A DNA stretch of 6,796 nt from CAZSNH01 sp052388455 (GCA_052388455.1 JBQTIA010000155.1:1-6796); one strand, 5' to 3'. Shown: positions 1 through 6,467, numbered from the stretch's first letter. The notes: generated by a model not told the origin, from the sequence alone. Numbers and translations: made by a program.

Positions 1-230
1 GCGGAGCGGTGTGGTCGCCCTATCACGCCGAGACGACGCGCGACCAGGTGAAGGAAGCGCAGTCGCTCGGGCTGAAAGTCGTCGTGTGGACCGTGAACGA
101 CCCCGCCGACATGCGGCGCCTGATCGACTTGGGCGTGGACGGCATCATCAGCGACCGCCCCGACCTCCTGCGCCGGACCGCGGGCGAGATGGGTGTTCCC
201 CTGCCACGCCCGACGCCGGTAGTGCCTTAA
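1..230 (+). CDS. Glycerophosphodiester phosphodiesterase family protein, C-terminal part
   Basis: The gene is cut by the left edge of the window; about 75 C-terminal residues remain, ending at a TAA (228-230). The family hydrolyses glycerophosphodiesters to glycerol-3-phosphate and an alcohol, using a TIM-barrel with a metal site. What is visible is the end of the barrel: a VWSPYH segment, a helix (TRDQVKEAQSLG), the strand VVVWTVND followed by a helix starting PADMRRLIDLG, and the closing GVDGIISDRPDLL. The W-T-V-N and G-V-D-G-I-I-[ST]-D-x-P signatures are the usual C-terminal hallmarks. The catalytic N-terminal histidines and acidic residues lie outside the window, so activity cannot be judged. 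It is convergent with the molybdenum enzyme operon, and its 5' visible part shares an 18-base near-repeat with 6404-6421. The family call is firm; the substrate is unknown. Confidence 0.88.
   Translation, partial: GAVWSPYHAETTRDQVKEAQSLGLKVVVWTVNDPADMRRLIDLGVDGIISDRPDLLRRTAGEMGVPLPRPTPVVP
9..26 (+). repeat. Left copy of an 18-base imperfect direct repeat
   Basis: GTGTGGTCGCCCTATCAC matches 6404-6421 at 17 of 18 positions (T at 21 against C at 6416). It lies inside the phosphodiesterase reading frame, where it encodes VWSPYH. Positions 1-4 (GCGG) also match 6396-6399. The window edge prevents seeing whether the similarity goes further upstream. Confidence 0.5.
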
Positions 231-239
231 CCTCCGCCG

Positions 240-267
240 CGTCGCGTAGGCAAGATCCTGCGCGACG
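240..267. terminator. Hairpin between convergent genes, possible bidirectional terminator
   Basis: Positions 240-250 pair with 257-267 to form an 11-base-pair stem (10 Watson-Crick pairs plus one T-G pair at 247/260) around a 6-base loop (CAAGAT). It begins 9 bases after the phosphodiesterase stop and lies 22 bases beyond the stop of the molybdopterin subunit gene, which comes from the other strand, so it is placed to end both transcripts. No run of T follows on either strand, so it is not a textbook intrinsic terminator. It may act with Rho or as an mRNA 3'-end stabiliser. Confidence 0.55.
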
Positions 268-289
268 TGTACCGCACGGCTTACGTCTT

Positions 290-2584
290 CTATGCGAGCT
301 GATCCCGGATAGGCAGGCCCCGAATACGTTTGCCCGTAGCGGCGAAGATCGCGTTGGTCAACGCGGGCGCGACGGGCGGCAAGCCGGGCTCACCGACACC
401 GCCGAGCGGATCGTCATAGCCAGTCGGGATCACGAGATGCGTGCGGATCACCGTCGGCGCCGCGTCGATGCGAGTCACTTGGTAGTCGTGGAAGTTCGAT
501 TGTTCGACCCGGCCCGATTTGAAGGTGATTTCGCCGACGGTTGCAAGGCTAATACCCATTATGACCGCGCCTTCGAGCTGTGCCCGGACGCGATCGGGAT
601 TGACGACCGCGCCGCAATCGAAGGCGATATCCACGCGGGGGATCGTCAGCTCGCCCTTGGTTCCGACCGCCACCTCAACGACGACCGCGGTATAGGCTAC
701 GAAGCTCCGATGCGCCGCGATGCCGAGGCCGCGGCCCCGGGGCGGCGTGCGACCCCAGCCAGCCTCCTTCGCCGCTCTCTCGATCACGCGCCGCAGTCGT
801 CCCGTGTCGAACGGATACAACTTCGGGTCCTCTCCGTAGTTCCATTCATCGGACATCGAGACCGGGTTGATAAGGCGATCGGGACCGAGCAACTCGAGAA
901 GGTAGTCCTTCGAATCGCGCCTCGCTGCCGCCGCGAGCTCCGCGACGAAGCTCTGGACGGCAAAGGCATGAGGGATGTTTGATACGGCGCGGAACCACCC
1001 GATCCGGGTGTGAGCCTCCGCTTCCGGATTCTCAACCCGGATGTCGGGGATGGCGAAAGGCATATCGACCGCCCCCATGCCGAGTTCAAACGCTGCCTCG
1101 TTCCTGGCGTTCGGCGCGAAGATCGAGCGGATGGTCGGCGCAACCGTGCGATGCAACCACGCAACGGGCTTGCCCCTTGTATCGAGACCAGCCTCCAGAC
1201 GCTCCACCGAGGCGGTATGGAAATAGCTGTGCTGGATGTCGTCCTCGCGAGTGAAGGTCACCTTCACCGGACGCCCTCCCATCGCGCGAGAGAGGATCGC
1301 CGCCTCGCTGGCGAAGTCGGGCTTGGACTTGCGGCCAAAACCGCCGCCCAGCAGCAGCGCGTGCACTGTGATCCTGTCGAGCGGCAGGTTGAAGCGCTTG
1401 GCGAGATCGGTGCGGAGTGCCTGAGGATTCTGCAAGCTTGCCCAGACCTCGCAACTATCTTCCGTCACTCGTGCGGTGGCCGTCGGCGGCTCCATTGGCG
1501 CGTGAGCGAGATGGGGAATGTAATACGACGCCTGGATGCGCCTCGACGCGCCAGCCAGAGCTTTATCGACATCACCGTTGTTGCGCACCACCTTACCCGG
1601 CCTGGCGGCGGAGGCCTCCATCGCTTTGCGGAACTGAGCCGAGTCATAGGCTCCGTTCGGCCCATCTTCCCACTGGATGCGCAGGAGCGAGCGGCCTTTG
1701 ATGGCCGCGAAGGTGTTTTCGGCGACCACCGCGACGCCGCCGAGGGGTTGAAAGGCCGTGGGGATGGCAGCCGCATCGATCGGCACGACCCTCAGCACGC
1801 CCGGCACTTTCAGGGTTTCGGTTGCGTCGAAGTTCTTCACGCTGGAGCCATAGACCGGAGGTCGCGCCACGACCGCATATGCCATGCCCTCGATCCGGGC
1901 GTCGATACCGTAGACGGCCCTGCCGGTGGTCATGTCGAAGTTATCGATCAGGGGGACGTTTTCGCGGCCAATGTAGCGGAACTGCTTCGGAGACTTGAGA
2001 ACCAACGTATTGCCGCTCGGCACAGGCCGCATCGCTGCGCCACGCGCAAGCGCCCCAAAGCCAAGGCGCCGGCCGCTCGCCTCGTGCACCACCTCGTGGT
2101 TGAACGCAGTGACTTCGGAGACGGGAACGCCCCAGCGGGATGCCGCTTCCTCCTCGAGCATCCGTCGGGCAGCTGCGCCGATGCGGCGGAGCGGCTGGAA
2201 ATGATGTCGCATGCTGCGCGAGCCGTCGGTGTTCTGGTTGCCGTAACGCGCCTCGTCGCCTGGCGCCTGCAGCACCTTGACCCGCGCCAGGTCCGCCTCC
2301 AGCTCGTCGGCGACAACCATGGCCCAGCTCGTTCGGACCCCCTGGCCCATCTCGGCGCGGTGGCACAGGAGGCTGACCGTCCCGTCATCCGAGATAGAGA
2401 GAAAGACGCGGGGATCGTCCTTGAGTCCGCCGCTCATGGCCTCACCACCGTACTTTGTTTCTTGCGCGAATGCCGACGGCGAAACTCGAACGGCGAGAAC
2501 GAATGTGCCGGCTGCGAGGCCACGCAGGAAAGCTCGGCGGCTGACGTTTGCCAGTTCGAGTTCGGCAGGTGGGTTCATAGTCAT
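290..2584 (-). CDS. Xanthine dehydrogenase-family molybdopterin-binding subunit, IorB type, Tat-exported
   Basis: This is the large catalytic subunit of a molybdenum hydroxylase (isoquinoline 1-oxidoreductase beta / aldehyde oxidase type); such enzymes insert oxygen from water into an aldehyde or a C-H of an N-heterocycle. It has 764 residues, normal for the IorB class. A twin-arginine signal S15-R-R-A-F-L-R21, a hydrophobic stretch and an AFA/Q cleavage site near residue 40 predict periplasmic export after folding. Cofactor-domain signatures include AEMGQG (77-82), an a/b hammerhead starting near GRAVYGIDA (221-229), HAPMEP (361-366), LLLGGGFGRK (410-419), GWFRAVSN (529-536) and QLEGAVIMG (669-677). 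GVGEPGLPP near the end carries the expected catalytic glutamate, E732. The start overlaps the 2Fe-2S gene stop as ATGA, implying translational coupling; a second ATG two codons later is possible. The substrate is unknown. No cytochrome or maturation chaperone gene is adjacent. Confidence 0.93.
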   Translation of the reverse strand: MTMNPPAELELANVSRRAFLRGLAAGTFVLAVRVSPSAFAQETKYGGEAMSGGLKDDPRVFLSISDDGTVSLLCHRAEMGQGVRTSWAMVVADELEADLARVKVLQAPGDEARYGNQNTDGSRSMRHHFQPLRRIGAAARRMLEEEAASRWGVPVSEVTAFNHEVVHEASGRRLGFGALARGAAMRPVPSGNTLVLKSPKQFRYIGRENVPLIDNFDMTTGRAVYGIDARIEGMAYAVVARPPVYGSSVKNFDATETLKVPGVLRVVPIDAAAIPTAFQPLGGVAVVAENTFAAIKGRSLLRIQWEDGPNGAYDSAQFRKAMEASAARPGKVVRNNGDVDKALAGASRRIQASYYIPHLAHAPMEPPTATARVTEDSCEVWASLQNPQALRTDLAKRFNLPLDRITVHALLLGGGFGRKSKPDFASEAAILSRAMGGRPVKVTFTREDDIQHSYFHTASVERLEAGLDTRGKPVAWLHRTVAPTIRSIFAPNARNEAAFELGMGAVDMPFAIPDIRVENPEAEAHTRIGWFRAVSNIPHAFAVQSFVAELAAAARRDSKDYLLELLGPDRLINPVSMSDEWNYGEDPKLYPFDTGRLRRVIERAAKEAGWGRTPPRGRGLGIAAHRSFVAYTAVVVEVAVGTKGELTIPRVDIAFDCGAVVNPDRVRAQLEGAVIMGISLATVGEITFKSGRVEQSNFHDYQVTRIDAAPTVIRTHLVIPTGYDDPLGGVGEPGLPPVAPALTNAIFAATGKRIRGLPIRDQLA

Positions 2585-3033
2585 GCCCTTTCCGCAGCGC
2601 GCTTGATGGCTGCGCGAATGCGGGGATAGGTGCCACAGCGGCAGATGACACCGCTCATGGCCGCGTCTATGTCGCGATCAGTTGGTTTTGGAGTCTCCTT
2701 CAAGAACGCCACGGCTTGCATGATCTGCCCGCTCTGGCAATAGCCGCACTGCACAACGTTGAGTTCGCGCCATGCCACCTGTACTGGATGCGTGCCGTCC
2801 GGTGACAGCCCTTCGATGGTAGTGACCGCGCGGCCGTTGATACTCCCGATCGGTGTCACGCAGGCGCGAACAGCCGCGCCATCGAGCTGTACGGTACAGG
2901 CGCCGCAGAGCGCCATGCCGCAGCCGAACTTGGTGCCGGTCATGCCCGCGATGTCCCGCAGATACCACAGAAGCGGCATCTCCGGATCGCCGTCGAAGCT
3001 GTGAGGTTTCCCGTTGACTGTGAATGTGCTCAT
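2581..3033 (-). CDS. (2Fe-2S)-binding subunit of molybdenum hydroxylase, IorA type
   Basis: This is the 150-residue electron-transfer subunit that pairs with the downstream molybdopterin subunit. The plant-type ferredoxin domain has C38-x4-C43-x2-C46 and C58. The C-terminal [2Fe-2S] domain has C96-x2-C99 (QCGYCQSGQ) and C131-x-C133 (CRCGTYPRI). All eight cluster ligands are present, so it looks intact. The QCGYCQSGQIMQAVAFL stretch is of the IorA kind. It has no signal peptide and would be exported as a passenger on the Tat signal of its partner, as known for this family. AGGA at 3039-3042 (minus strand), five bases before the ATG, is a good ribosome binding site; a second AGGAG lies a few bases further upstream. 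It follows the cyclophilin-like gene by 18 bases and overlaps the next gene by 4 bases. No FAD subunit is present, consistent with a two-subunit enzyme that delivers electrons to a periplasmic or membrane acceptor. Confidence 0.95.
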   Translation of the reverse strand: MSTFTVNGKPHSFDGDPEMPLLWYLRDIAGMTGTKFGCGMALCGACTVQLDGAAVRACVTPIGSINGRAVTTIEGLSPDGTHPVQVAWRELNVVQCGYCQSGQIMQAVAFLKETPKPTDRDIDAAMSGVICRCGTYPRIRAAIKRAAERA

Positions 3034-3051
3034 GATTTTCCTGTCTCCTCG

Positions 3052-3495
3052 TTACTTCTCGACCCGCTTGATCGTCACCTTAAGCTTGCCCGGCACGTTC
3101 AGTGCTTCGATGCCGGAATTGATCCGGCCCAACTGAATGAGCCCTCTCGAGTAGCGGAAATCTCTGTAGAAGATCGCCAGGTTCCCCCACGGAGCGTAGT
3201 AAGTGATGTCGCCAACGGAAGGGTCGTGGCCTGCGGGCGCGCCTGCTGTGGAAAGCTTTCGTGGCAGATAGCTGATCTTCTCGGTCGACGCGTAATCTTC
3301 GAGTGTCAGCGTCATCGGCAGCAGGGCAAGGAATTCCCTGGCTGTTGCGTTGTCCATCAACGTTGCGGGCAACGTCTTTCCATTGACGGTCAGGCGGATC
3401 TTCATCGCGTTCGTCTCCTCGCCTTGAGCGGCCGAGCTGAGGACCATCGGCAATGCAAGGGCCAGGAACAGCTTTCGTCGGCTCAAGCGGGTCAT
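3052..3495 (-). CDS. Cyclophilin-like fold protein with Tat-like signal peptide
   Basis: This is a 147-residue protein whose body from residue 31 (MKIRLTVNGKT) matches the small bacterial cyclophilin-like fold family. Typical stretches are the start strand, LPMTLTLEDYASTEKISYLP, the GDITYYAPWGNLAIFYRDF core and LGRINSGIEAL. The family is usually a free cytoplasmic domain of about 110-120 residues. Here it has an N-terminal extension with S5-R6-R7-K-L-F, a hydrophobic run and a possible SAA/Q cleavage near residue 23, so export (possibly by Tat) is likely. The start at 3495 overlaps the dehydrogenase stop as ATGA. The reading frame stays open upstream, but only as the shadow of the dehydrogenase gene. 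The internal ATG at residue 31 could give a cytoplasmic form. The molecular function of the family is not established. Its position suggests a periplasmic accessory to the molybdenum enzyme, which is inference. Confidence 0.82.
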   Translation of the reverse strand: MTRLSRRKLFLALALPMVLSSAAQGEETNAMKIRLTVNGKTLPATLMDNATAREFLALLPMTLTLEDYASTEKISYLPRKLSTAGAPAGHDPSVGDITYYAPWGNLAIFYRDFRYSRGLIQLGRINSGIEALNVPGKLKVTIKRVEK

Positions 3496-4508
3496 GGGCG
3501 CAGCAGCGTCTTGATCGCGCGGCGCTCGTCCATGGCACGGTACCCCTCGGCCACCTGATCGAGGGGCAGGGTGAGGTCGAAGACCTTGCCGGGGTTGATC
3601 TTCCCGTTCACCACTAGATCGATCAGCTCGGGCAGGTAGCGGCGCACGGGCGCAGGGCCGCCATGAAGGTGGACGTGAGAAAAGAACAACTCCTCGCCAT
3701 TGAGCTCGACCCTGTGCGGCACGCCGACAAAGCTTGCGTGCCCGCCGGGCCGTGTGGTGCGGATGGCTTGCATCATCGACTCCTGCGTGCCGACGCACTC
3801 CAGAACGGAGTCAGCGCCGATTTCGCGCGTCAAATCCTTGATGCGGGCGACGCCTTCGTCGCCGCGCTCCGTCACGATGTCGGTGGCGCCGAACTCACGG
3901 GCGAGCTTCTGCCGCTTCTCGTGCCGGCTCATCACGATGATCCGCTCGGCCCTCATCTGCTTTGCCGAGAGAACGCCGAGCAGGCCTACCGCGCCGTCGC
4001 CCACGACCACGACGGTTGATCCCGGCCTCACGCTCGCCGCATCGGCGGCGAACCAGCCGGTGCCCAGGACATCCGAGGTCGTCAGCAGGCTCGGGATCAG
4101 GTCGTCCGACGGAACGCCCGGCGTCGGCACCAGCGTCCCGTCCGCCAGCGGCACGCGCAGCACCGGCGCTTGCGCCCGGGTGATGAACTCGCGGTGCTTG
4201 CAGGACGACTGGTAGCCGTACCGGCAGTTGGGGCACGCGTTGTCGGAAGTGGCGAATGAGCCGACGACGAACTGGCCGCGCTTGATCGAGCGCACCGCCT
4301 TGCCCACTTCCTCCACGACGCCGCAGTACTCGTGTCCCATCGGCGTCGGTCCGTCGATCGGCTGCAGCCCGCGATACGGCCACAGATCCGACCCGCACAC
4401 GCACGTGGCAGCGATGCGGATGACGGCGTCCGTCGGCTCGACGATCTTCGGGTCCTCGCGCTCCTCGAACCGCACGTCGCGCGGACCGTGGAGAACAGCT
4501 GCTCGCAT
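3492..4508 (-). CDS. Zinc-dependent alcohol dehydrogenase, medium-chain (MDR) family
   Basis: This 338-residue enzyme oxidises an alcohol, or reduces the matching aldehyde or ketone, in the cytoplasm. The N-terminal GroES-like domain has the catalytic zinc ligand C38 in CGSD and H59-E60 in GHEY. The structural zinc loop is C92-x2-C95-x2-G98-x4-C103: three cysteines, with glycine where classical enzymes have the third. The Rossmann domain has GDGAVGLLG (about 173-181). The second strand ends in MSRHEKR rather than an acidic residue, which favours NADP(H) over NAD(H). The ATG at 4508 is preceded by GGAGAGGAG on the minus strand at good spacing. A 63-base gap separates it from the SDR gene upstream, without a clear promoter or terminator. 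Its stop overlaps the next gene's start (ATGA). Family confidence is high; the substrate is unknown. Confidence 0.93.
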   Translation of the reverse strand: MRAAVLHGPRDVRFEEREDPKIVEPTDAVIRIAATCVCGSDLWPYRGLQPIDGPTPMGHEYCGVVEEVGKAVRSIKRGQFVVGSFATSDNACPNCRYGYQSSCKHREFITRAQAPVLRVPLADGTLVPTPGVPSDDLIPSLLTTSDVLGTGWFAADAASVRPGSTVVVVGDGAVGLLGVLSAKQMRAERIIVMSRHEKRQKLAREFGATDIVTERGDEGVARIKDLTREIGADSVLECVGTQESMMQAIRTTRPGGHASFVGVPHRVELNGEELFFSHVHLHGGPAPVRRYLPELIDLVVNGKINPGKVFDLTLPLDQVAEGYRAMDERRAIKTLLRP

Positions 4509-4571
4509 GGCCTACAACTCCTCTCCGTTGAATCTCACGGTCATGGCAATTCAGACAGAGCCCATCGCGCG

Positions 4572-5348
4572 TTACTGCACCGTTTGGCCGCCATCGATGA
4601 CCATAGCGTGCCCAATTACGAAAGCAGCGAAGTCAGAGCACAACCAGACGACGGCCGCGGCGATTTCCTCGGGCATGCCCATCCGCCCGACCGGCTCCTC
4701 CGCGATCACCTTCGCGCGGCCTTGGGGCGTGCCCCCGGTAAAGCGAGCCATCATCGGAGTGTCGATATAGCCTGGACAGACAGCGTTGATGCGGATGTTC
4801 TGTGCGGCGTAATCGAGGGCCGCCGATCGGGTAAGGCCGATCACGCCGTGCTTCGCGGCGGTGTACGCGGGGCTGCCCTTGATGCCGATGACTCCTGCGC
4901 CCGAGGACGTATTGACGATCGCGCCGCCTCCCTGCTCGAGGATCAGCGGGATCTCGTGCTTCATGCACAGGAAAACGCCGCGGAGGTTGGTGTCGATGAT
5001 CCGGTGCCACTCCTGCTCCTCGTAATCCGCGGTCGGAACCGGCTTCCTCGGCTCGATGCCCGCGTTGTTGAAGGCGAAGTCGAGCCGCCCGAATGCCTCA
5101 ACGGTCTTGGCCAAGGCAGCCGTGACGTCCTCGGCCCGTGTCACGTCGCACCTGACTGCAAGCGCCCGCCCGCCCAGCTCCTCGATCCTGCGGGCCGTTT
5201 CCAGATTGCCACTTTCCGAAATATCGGCAACCACCACGCTGGCGCCCTCACGCGCGAACGCCAGCGCCGTGGCGCGACCGATGCCATTGGCTGCACCGGT
5301 TACGAACGCGACCTTCTCCGCGTATCTCGCTTTCTGACTCGTCGTCAT
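4572..5348 (-). CDS. Classical SDR-family NAD-dependent oxidoreductase
   Basis: This is a 258-residue classical short-chain dehydrogenase, normal length, cytoplasmic. It shows the cofactor motif T17-G-A-A-N-G-I-G24, an acidic D42 at the end of the second strand (VVVADIS) favouring NAD(H), C67-D68-V69, N94-N-A-G97, and the catalytic tetrad N121, S149, Y162 and K166 (YTAAK). PGYIDTPM and the C-terminal VIGHAMVIDGGQTVQ complete the fold. It is the first gene of the five-gene operon and is divergent from the LysR gene, the usual place for the regulator's main target. The ATG at 5348 has a modest AGGA very close upstream and a GGAA further up, so translation initiation may be weak. Automated naming often gives such proteins as glucose 1-dehydrogenase or 3-oxoacyl-ACP reductase; nothing here supports those specific activities. 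Confidence 0.95.
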   Translation of the reverse strand: MTTSQKARYAEKVAFVTGAANGIGRATALAFAREGASVVVADISESGNLETARRIEELGGRALAVRCDVTRAEDVTAALAKTVEAFGRLDFAFNNAGIEPRKPVPTADYEEQEWHRIIDTNLRGVFLCMKHEIPLILEQGGGAIVNTSSGAGVIGIKGSPAYTAAKHGVIGLTRSAALDYAAQNIRINAVCPGYIDTPMMARFTGGTPQGRAKVIAEEPVGRMGMPEEIAAAVVWLCSDFAAFVIGHAMVIDGGQTVQ

Positions 5349-5428
5349 TGTCCTGTTCCGGTCTGAGAAATAGCCCTGCGGAATTCCTTGTCTGACTGAA
5401 GCAGCCGCTTATCTCCTGACTGCGTATG

Positions 5429-5457
5429 AGAATAGCGGCGGCGGGGGCAAATGATTA
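5429..5457 (-). promoter_or_regulatory. Candidate promoter of the SDR-to-IorB operon
   Basis: On the minus strand TATTCT (5434-5429) is a plausible -10, with TAATCA (5457-5452) 17 bases upstream as a poor -35, as expected for an activator-dependent promoter. It would give a transcript start near 5422 and a leader of about 74 bases. The centre of the inverted repeat at 5479-5497 would then lie about 66 bases upstream of the start, where LysR-type regulators usually place their recognition site. The leader contains the palindrome GGAATTCC (5380-5387) and two copies of CTGACTG (5392-5398 and 5416-5422), with no known role. Confidence 0.4.
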
Positions 5458-5462
5458 GATGG

Positions 5463-5468
5463 TACAAT
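5463..5468 (+). promoter_or_regulatory. Candidate -10 element of the LysR gene
   Basis: TACAAT is a close match to the -10 consensus and lies 29 bases before the regulator's ATG, predicting a start near 5475. No convincing -35 is seen 16-18 bases upstream. The inverted repeat at 5479-5497 would fall just downstream of the start, suiting autorepression. Confidence 0.3.
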
Positions 5469-5478
5469 TCGCATGGGC

Positions 5479-5497
5479 TCATGAACTGGATTCATGA
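5479..5497. promoter_or_regulatory. LysR-type operator: perfect inverted repeat TCATGAA-N5-TTCATGA
   Basis: Two perfect 7-base arms flank a 5-base spacer (CTGGA). Within it T5482 and A5494 form the symmetric T-N11-A motif typical of LysR-family boxes. It ends at 5497, the base before the LysR start codon, and covers that gene's ribosome binding region. It is the only strong inverted repeat I see in the 149-base divergent region. Binding by the adjacent regulator is inferred. Confidence 0.65.
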
Positions 5498-6391
5498 ATG
5501 CGCCGCGAAAACGTAAGAGACCTCCTCGGCTTCCTGGCTGTCGCCCGGGAGCGGAGCTTCACCAAGGCGGGGAAAAAGCTCGGGATCTCGCAATCAGCGC
5601 TCAGCCACACAATCCGGGCGCTAGAGGAGAGGCTCGGCCTTCGGCTGCTGACGCGGACGACGCGTAGCGTCGCGCCCACCGAGGCCGGCGACCGGCTTCT
5701 GGCAAGGGTGGGCTCCCGTTTCGAGGAGATCGAGACCGAGCTGGATGCACTGACCGGTTTACGCGACAAGCCCGCCGGGACCGTGCGGATTACCTGCAGC
5801 GATCACGTTCTCAAGACCACGTTGTTGCCGAAGCTCACGCCATTGCTGCACGAATATCCCGATATCAAGGTGGAGTTCGATGTCTATTACGGATTCAGGG
5901 ACATCGTCGCGGATCGCTTTGACGCGGGCGTGCGCCTAGGCGAGTCCATCGATAAGGACATGATCGCGATCCCCATCGGTCCCAAGCTTCGGATGGCCGC
6001 CGTCGCCTCATCGTCATACTTCGCTACGAACCCTGCGCCGCGATCGCCACGCGACCTAGTAGCCCACCGCTGCATCAATCTCCGCATGCCTACCTATGGC
6101 GGCCTGTACGTCTGGGAGTTCGAGCGTCGCGGTCGCCAGTTGAACGTTCGCGTCGATGGCCAGCTCACTTTCAACACAACACCCCATATCGTTGATGCAG
6201 CGATCGGAGGGCTGGGCGTGGCGTTCCTCCCTGAAGAAGAATTTGCGCCGCACATCGAGGAAGGGCGCCTGGCGCGTGTACTTGAAGAGTGGTGCCCCCC
6301 GTTTCCGGGTTATTACCTGTATTACCCAAGTCGTCGGCAACCGTCGCCAGCCTTTTCGCTGATTGTCGATGCGCTGCGCTACCGTCCGTAA
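5498..6391 (+). CDS. LysR-family transcriptional regulator
   Basis: This 297-residue protein has the standard LysR layout. The N-terminal winged helix-turn-helix (about 1-62) includes F12-LAVARERSFTKAGKKLG, the recognition helix S31-QSALSHTIRALE and LLTRTTRSVAPTEAG. A linker helix (about 65-88) leads to a periplasmic-binding-protein-like effector domain from about residue 91 (GTVRITCSDH) to the end. An in-frame TGA (5495-5497) lies directly before the ATG, so 5498 is the first possible start and agrees with the family's usual N-terminus. The two nearby upstream ATGs are in other frames. The ribosome site is weak (GGA at 5488-5490). Divergent orientation and the operator against its start codon suggest control of the SDR-ADH-IorAB operon and of itself. 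The effector is unknown, probably a substrate or intermediate of the pathway. Parts of this gene are visibly less GC-rich than the flanking genes. Confidence 0.95.
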   Translation: MRRENVRDLLGFLAVARERSFTKAGKKLGISQSALSHTIRALEERLGLRLLTRTTRSVAPTEAGDRLLARVGSRFEEIETELDALTGLRDKPAGTVRITCSDHVLKTTLLPKLTPLLHEYPDIKVEFDVYYGFRDIVADRFDAGVRLGESIDKDMIAIPIGPKLRMAAVASSSYFATNPAPRSPRDLVAHRCINLRMPTYGGLYVWEFERRGRQLNVRVDGQLTFNTTPHIVDAAIGGLGVAFLPEEEFAPHIEEGRLARVLEEWCPPFPGYYLYYPSRRQPSPAFSLIVDALRYRP

Positions 6392-6403
6392 TGCCGCGGC
6401 GGA

Positions 6404-6421
6404 GTGTGGTCGCCCCATCAC
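6404..6421 (+). repeat. Right copy of the 18-base imperfect direct repeat
   Basis: GTGTGGTCGCCCCATCAC lies 12 bases after the LysR stop in non-coding DNA and matches 9-26 at 17 of 18 positions. Read in the matching frame, it and its upstream codons give GGVWSPHH, resembling the phosphodiesterase's GAVWSPYH. It may be a fragment of a second copy of that gene or a target duplication; chance in GC-rich DNA is not excluded. Confidence 0.5.
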
Positions 6422-6458
6422 CAGCGTGACGTTGTGGGTCCGGGCCGGCTGCCGCGCG

Positions 6459-6467
6459 TGCTACGAT
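6459..6467 (+). promoter_or_regulatory. Candidate extended -10 promoter of the UGSC gene
   Basis: TG-C-TACGAT is an extended -10 element that does not need a good -35, and none is seen. It predicts a transcript start near 6474 and a leader of about 28 bases before the ATG at 6502. The earlier in-frame ATG at 6475 would be at the very start of such a transcript. Confidence 0.4.

Noticed and set aside
11..982. A 323-codon plus-strand open frame spanning the phosphodiesterase end and the molybdopterin gene
   Set aside because: It runs out of frame through the phosphodiesterase coding region, across the hairpin, and then antisense to conserved coding sequence; low-complexity arginine-rich translation.
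1010..2629. A 539-codon open frame on the plus strand opposite the molybdopterin and 2Fe-2S genes
   Set aside because: It is antisense to two intact genes with full family motifs, has no recognisable domains, and its histidine- and arginine-rich translation is typical of a GC-rich shadow frame.
3496..3798. A 101-residue upstream extension of the cyclophilin-like protein, giving 248 residues
   Set aside because: The extension is the shadow of the ADH gene in another frame. The ATG at 3495 forms an ATGA overlap with the ADH stop and begins a sensible signal peptide.
4509..4571. A separate promoter or terminator between the SDR and ADH genes
   Set aside because: Only a 5-base inverted repeat (TGAAT/ATTCA) with a long loop and the ADH ribosome site are visible, so one operon is the simpler reading.
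4332..5366. A 344-codon plus-strand open frame opposite the ADH and SDR genes
   Set aside because: It is antisense to two well-supported dehydrogenases and has no ribosome site or family signature.
5494..5496. An ATG four bases before the LysR start
   Set aside because: It is in another frame. The LysR frame has a TGA at 5495-5497, so 5498 is the first usable start.
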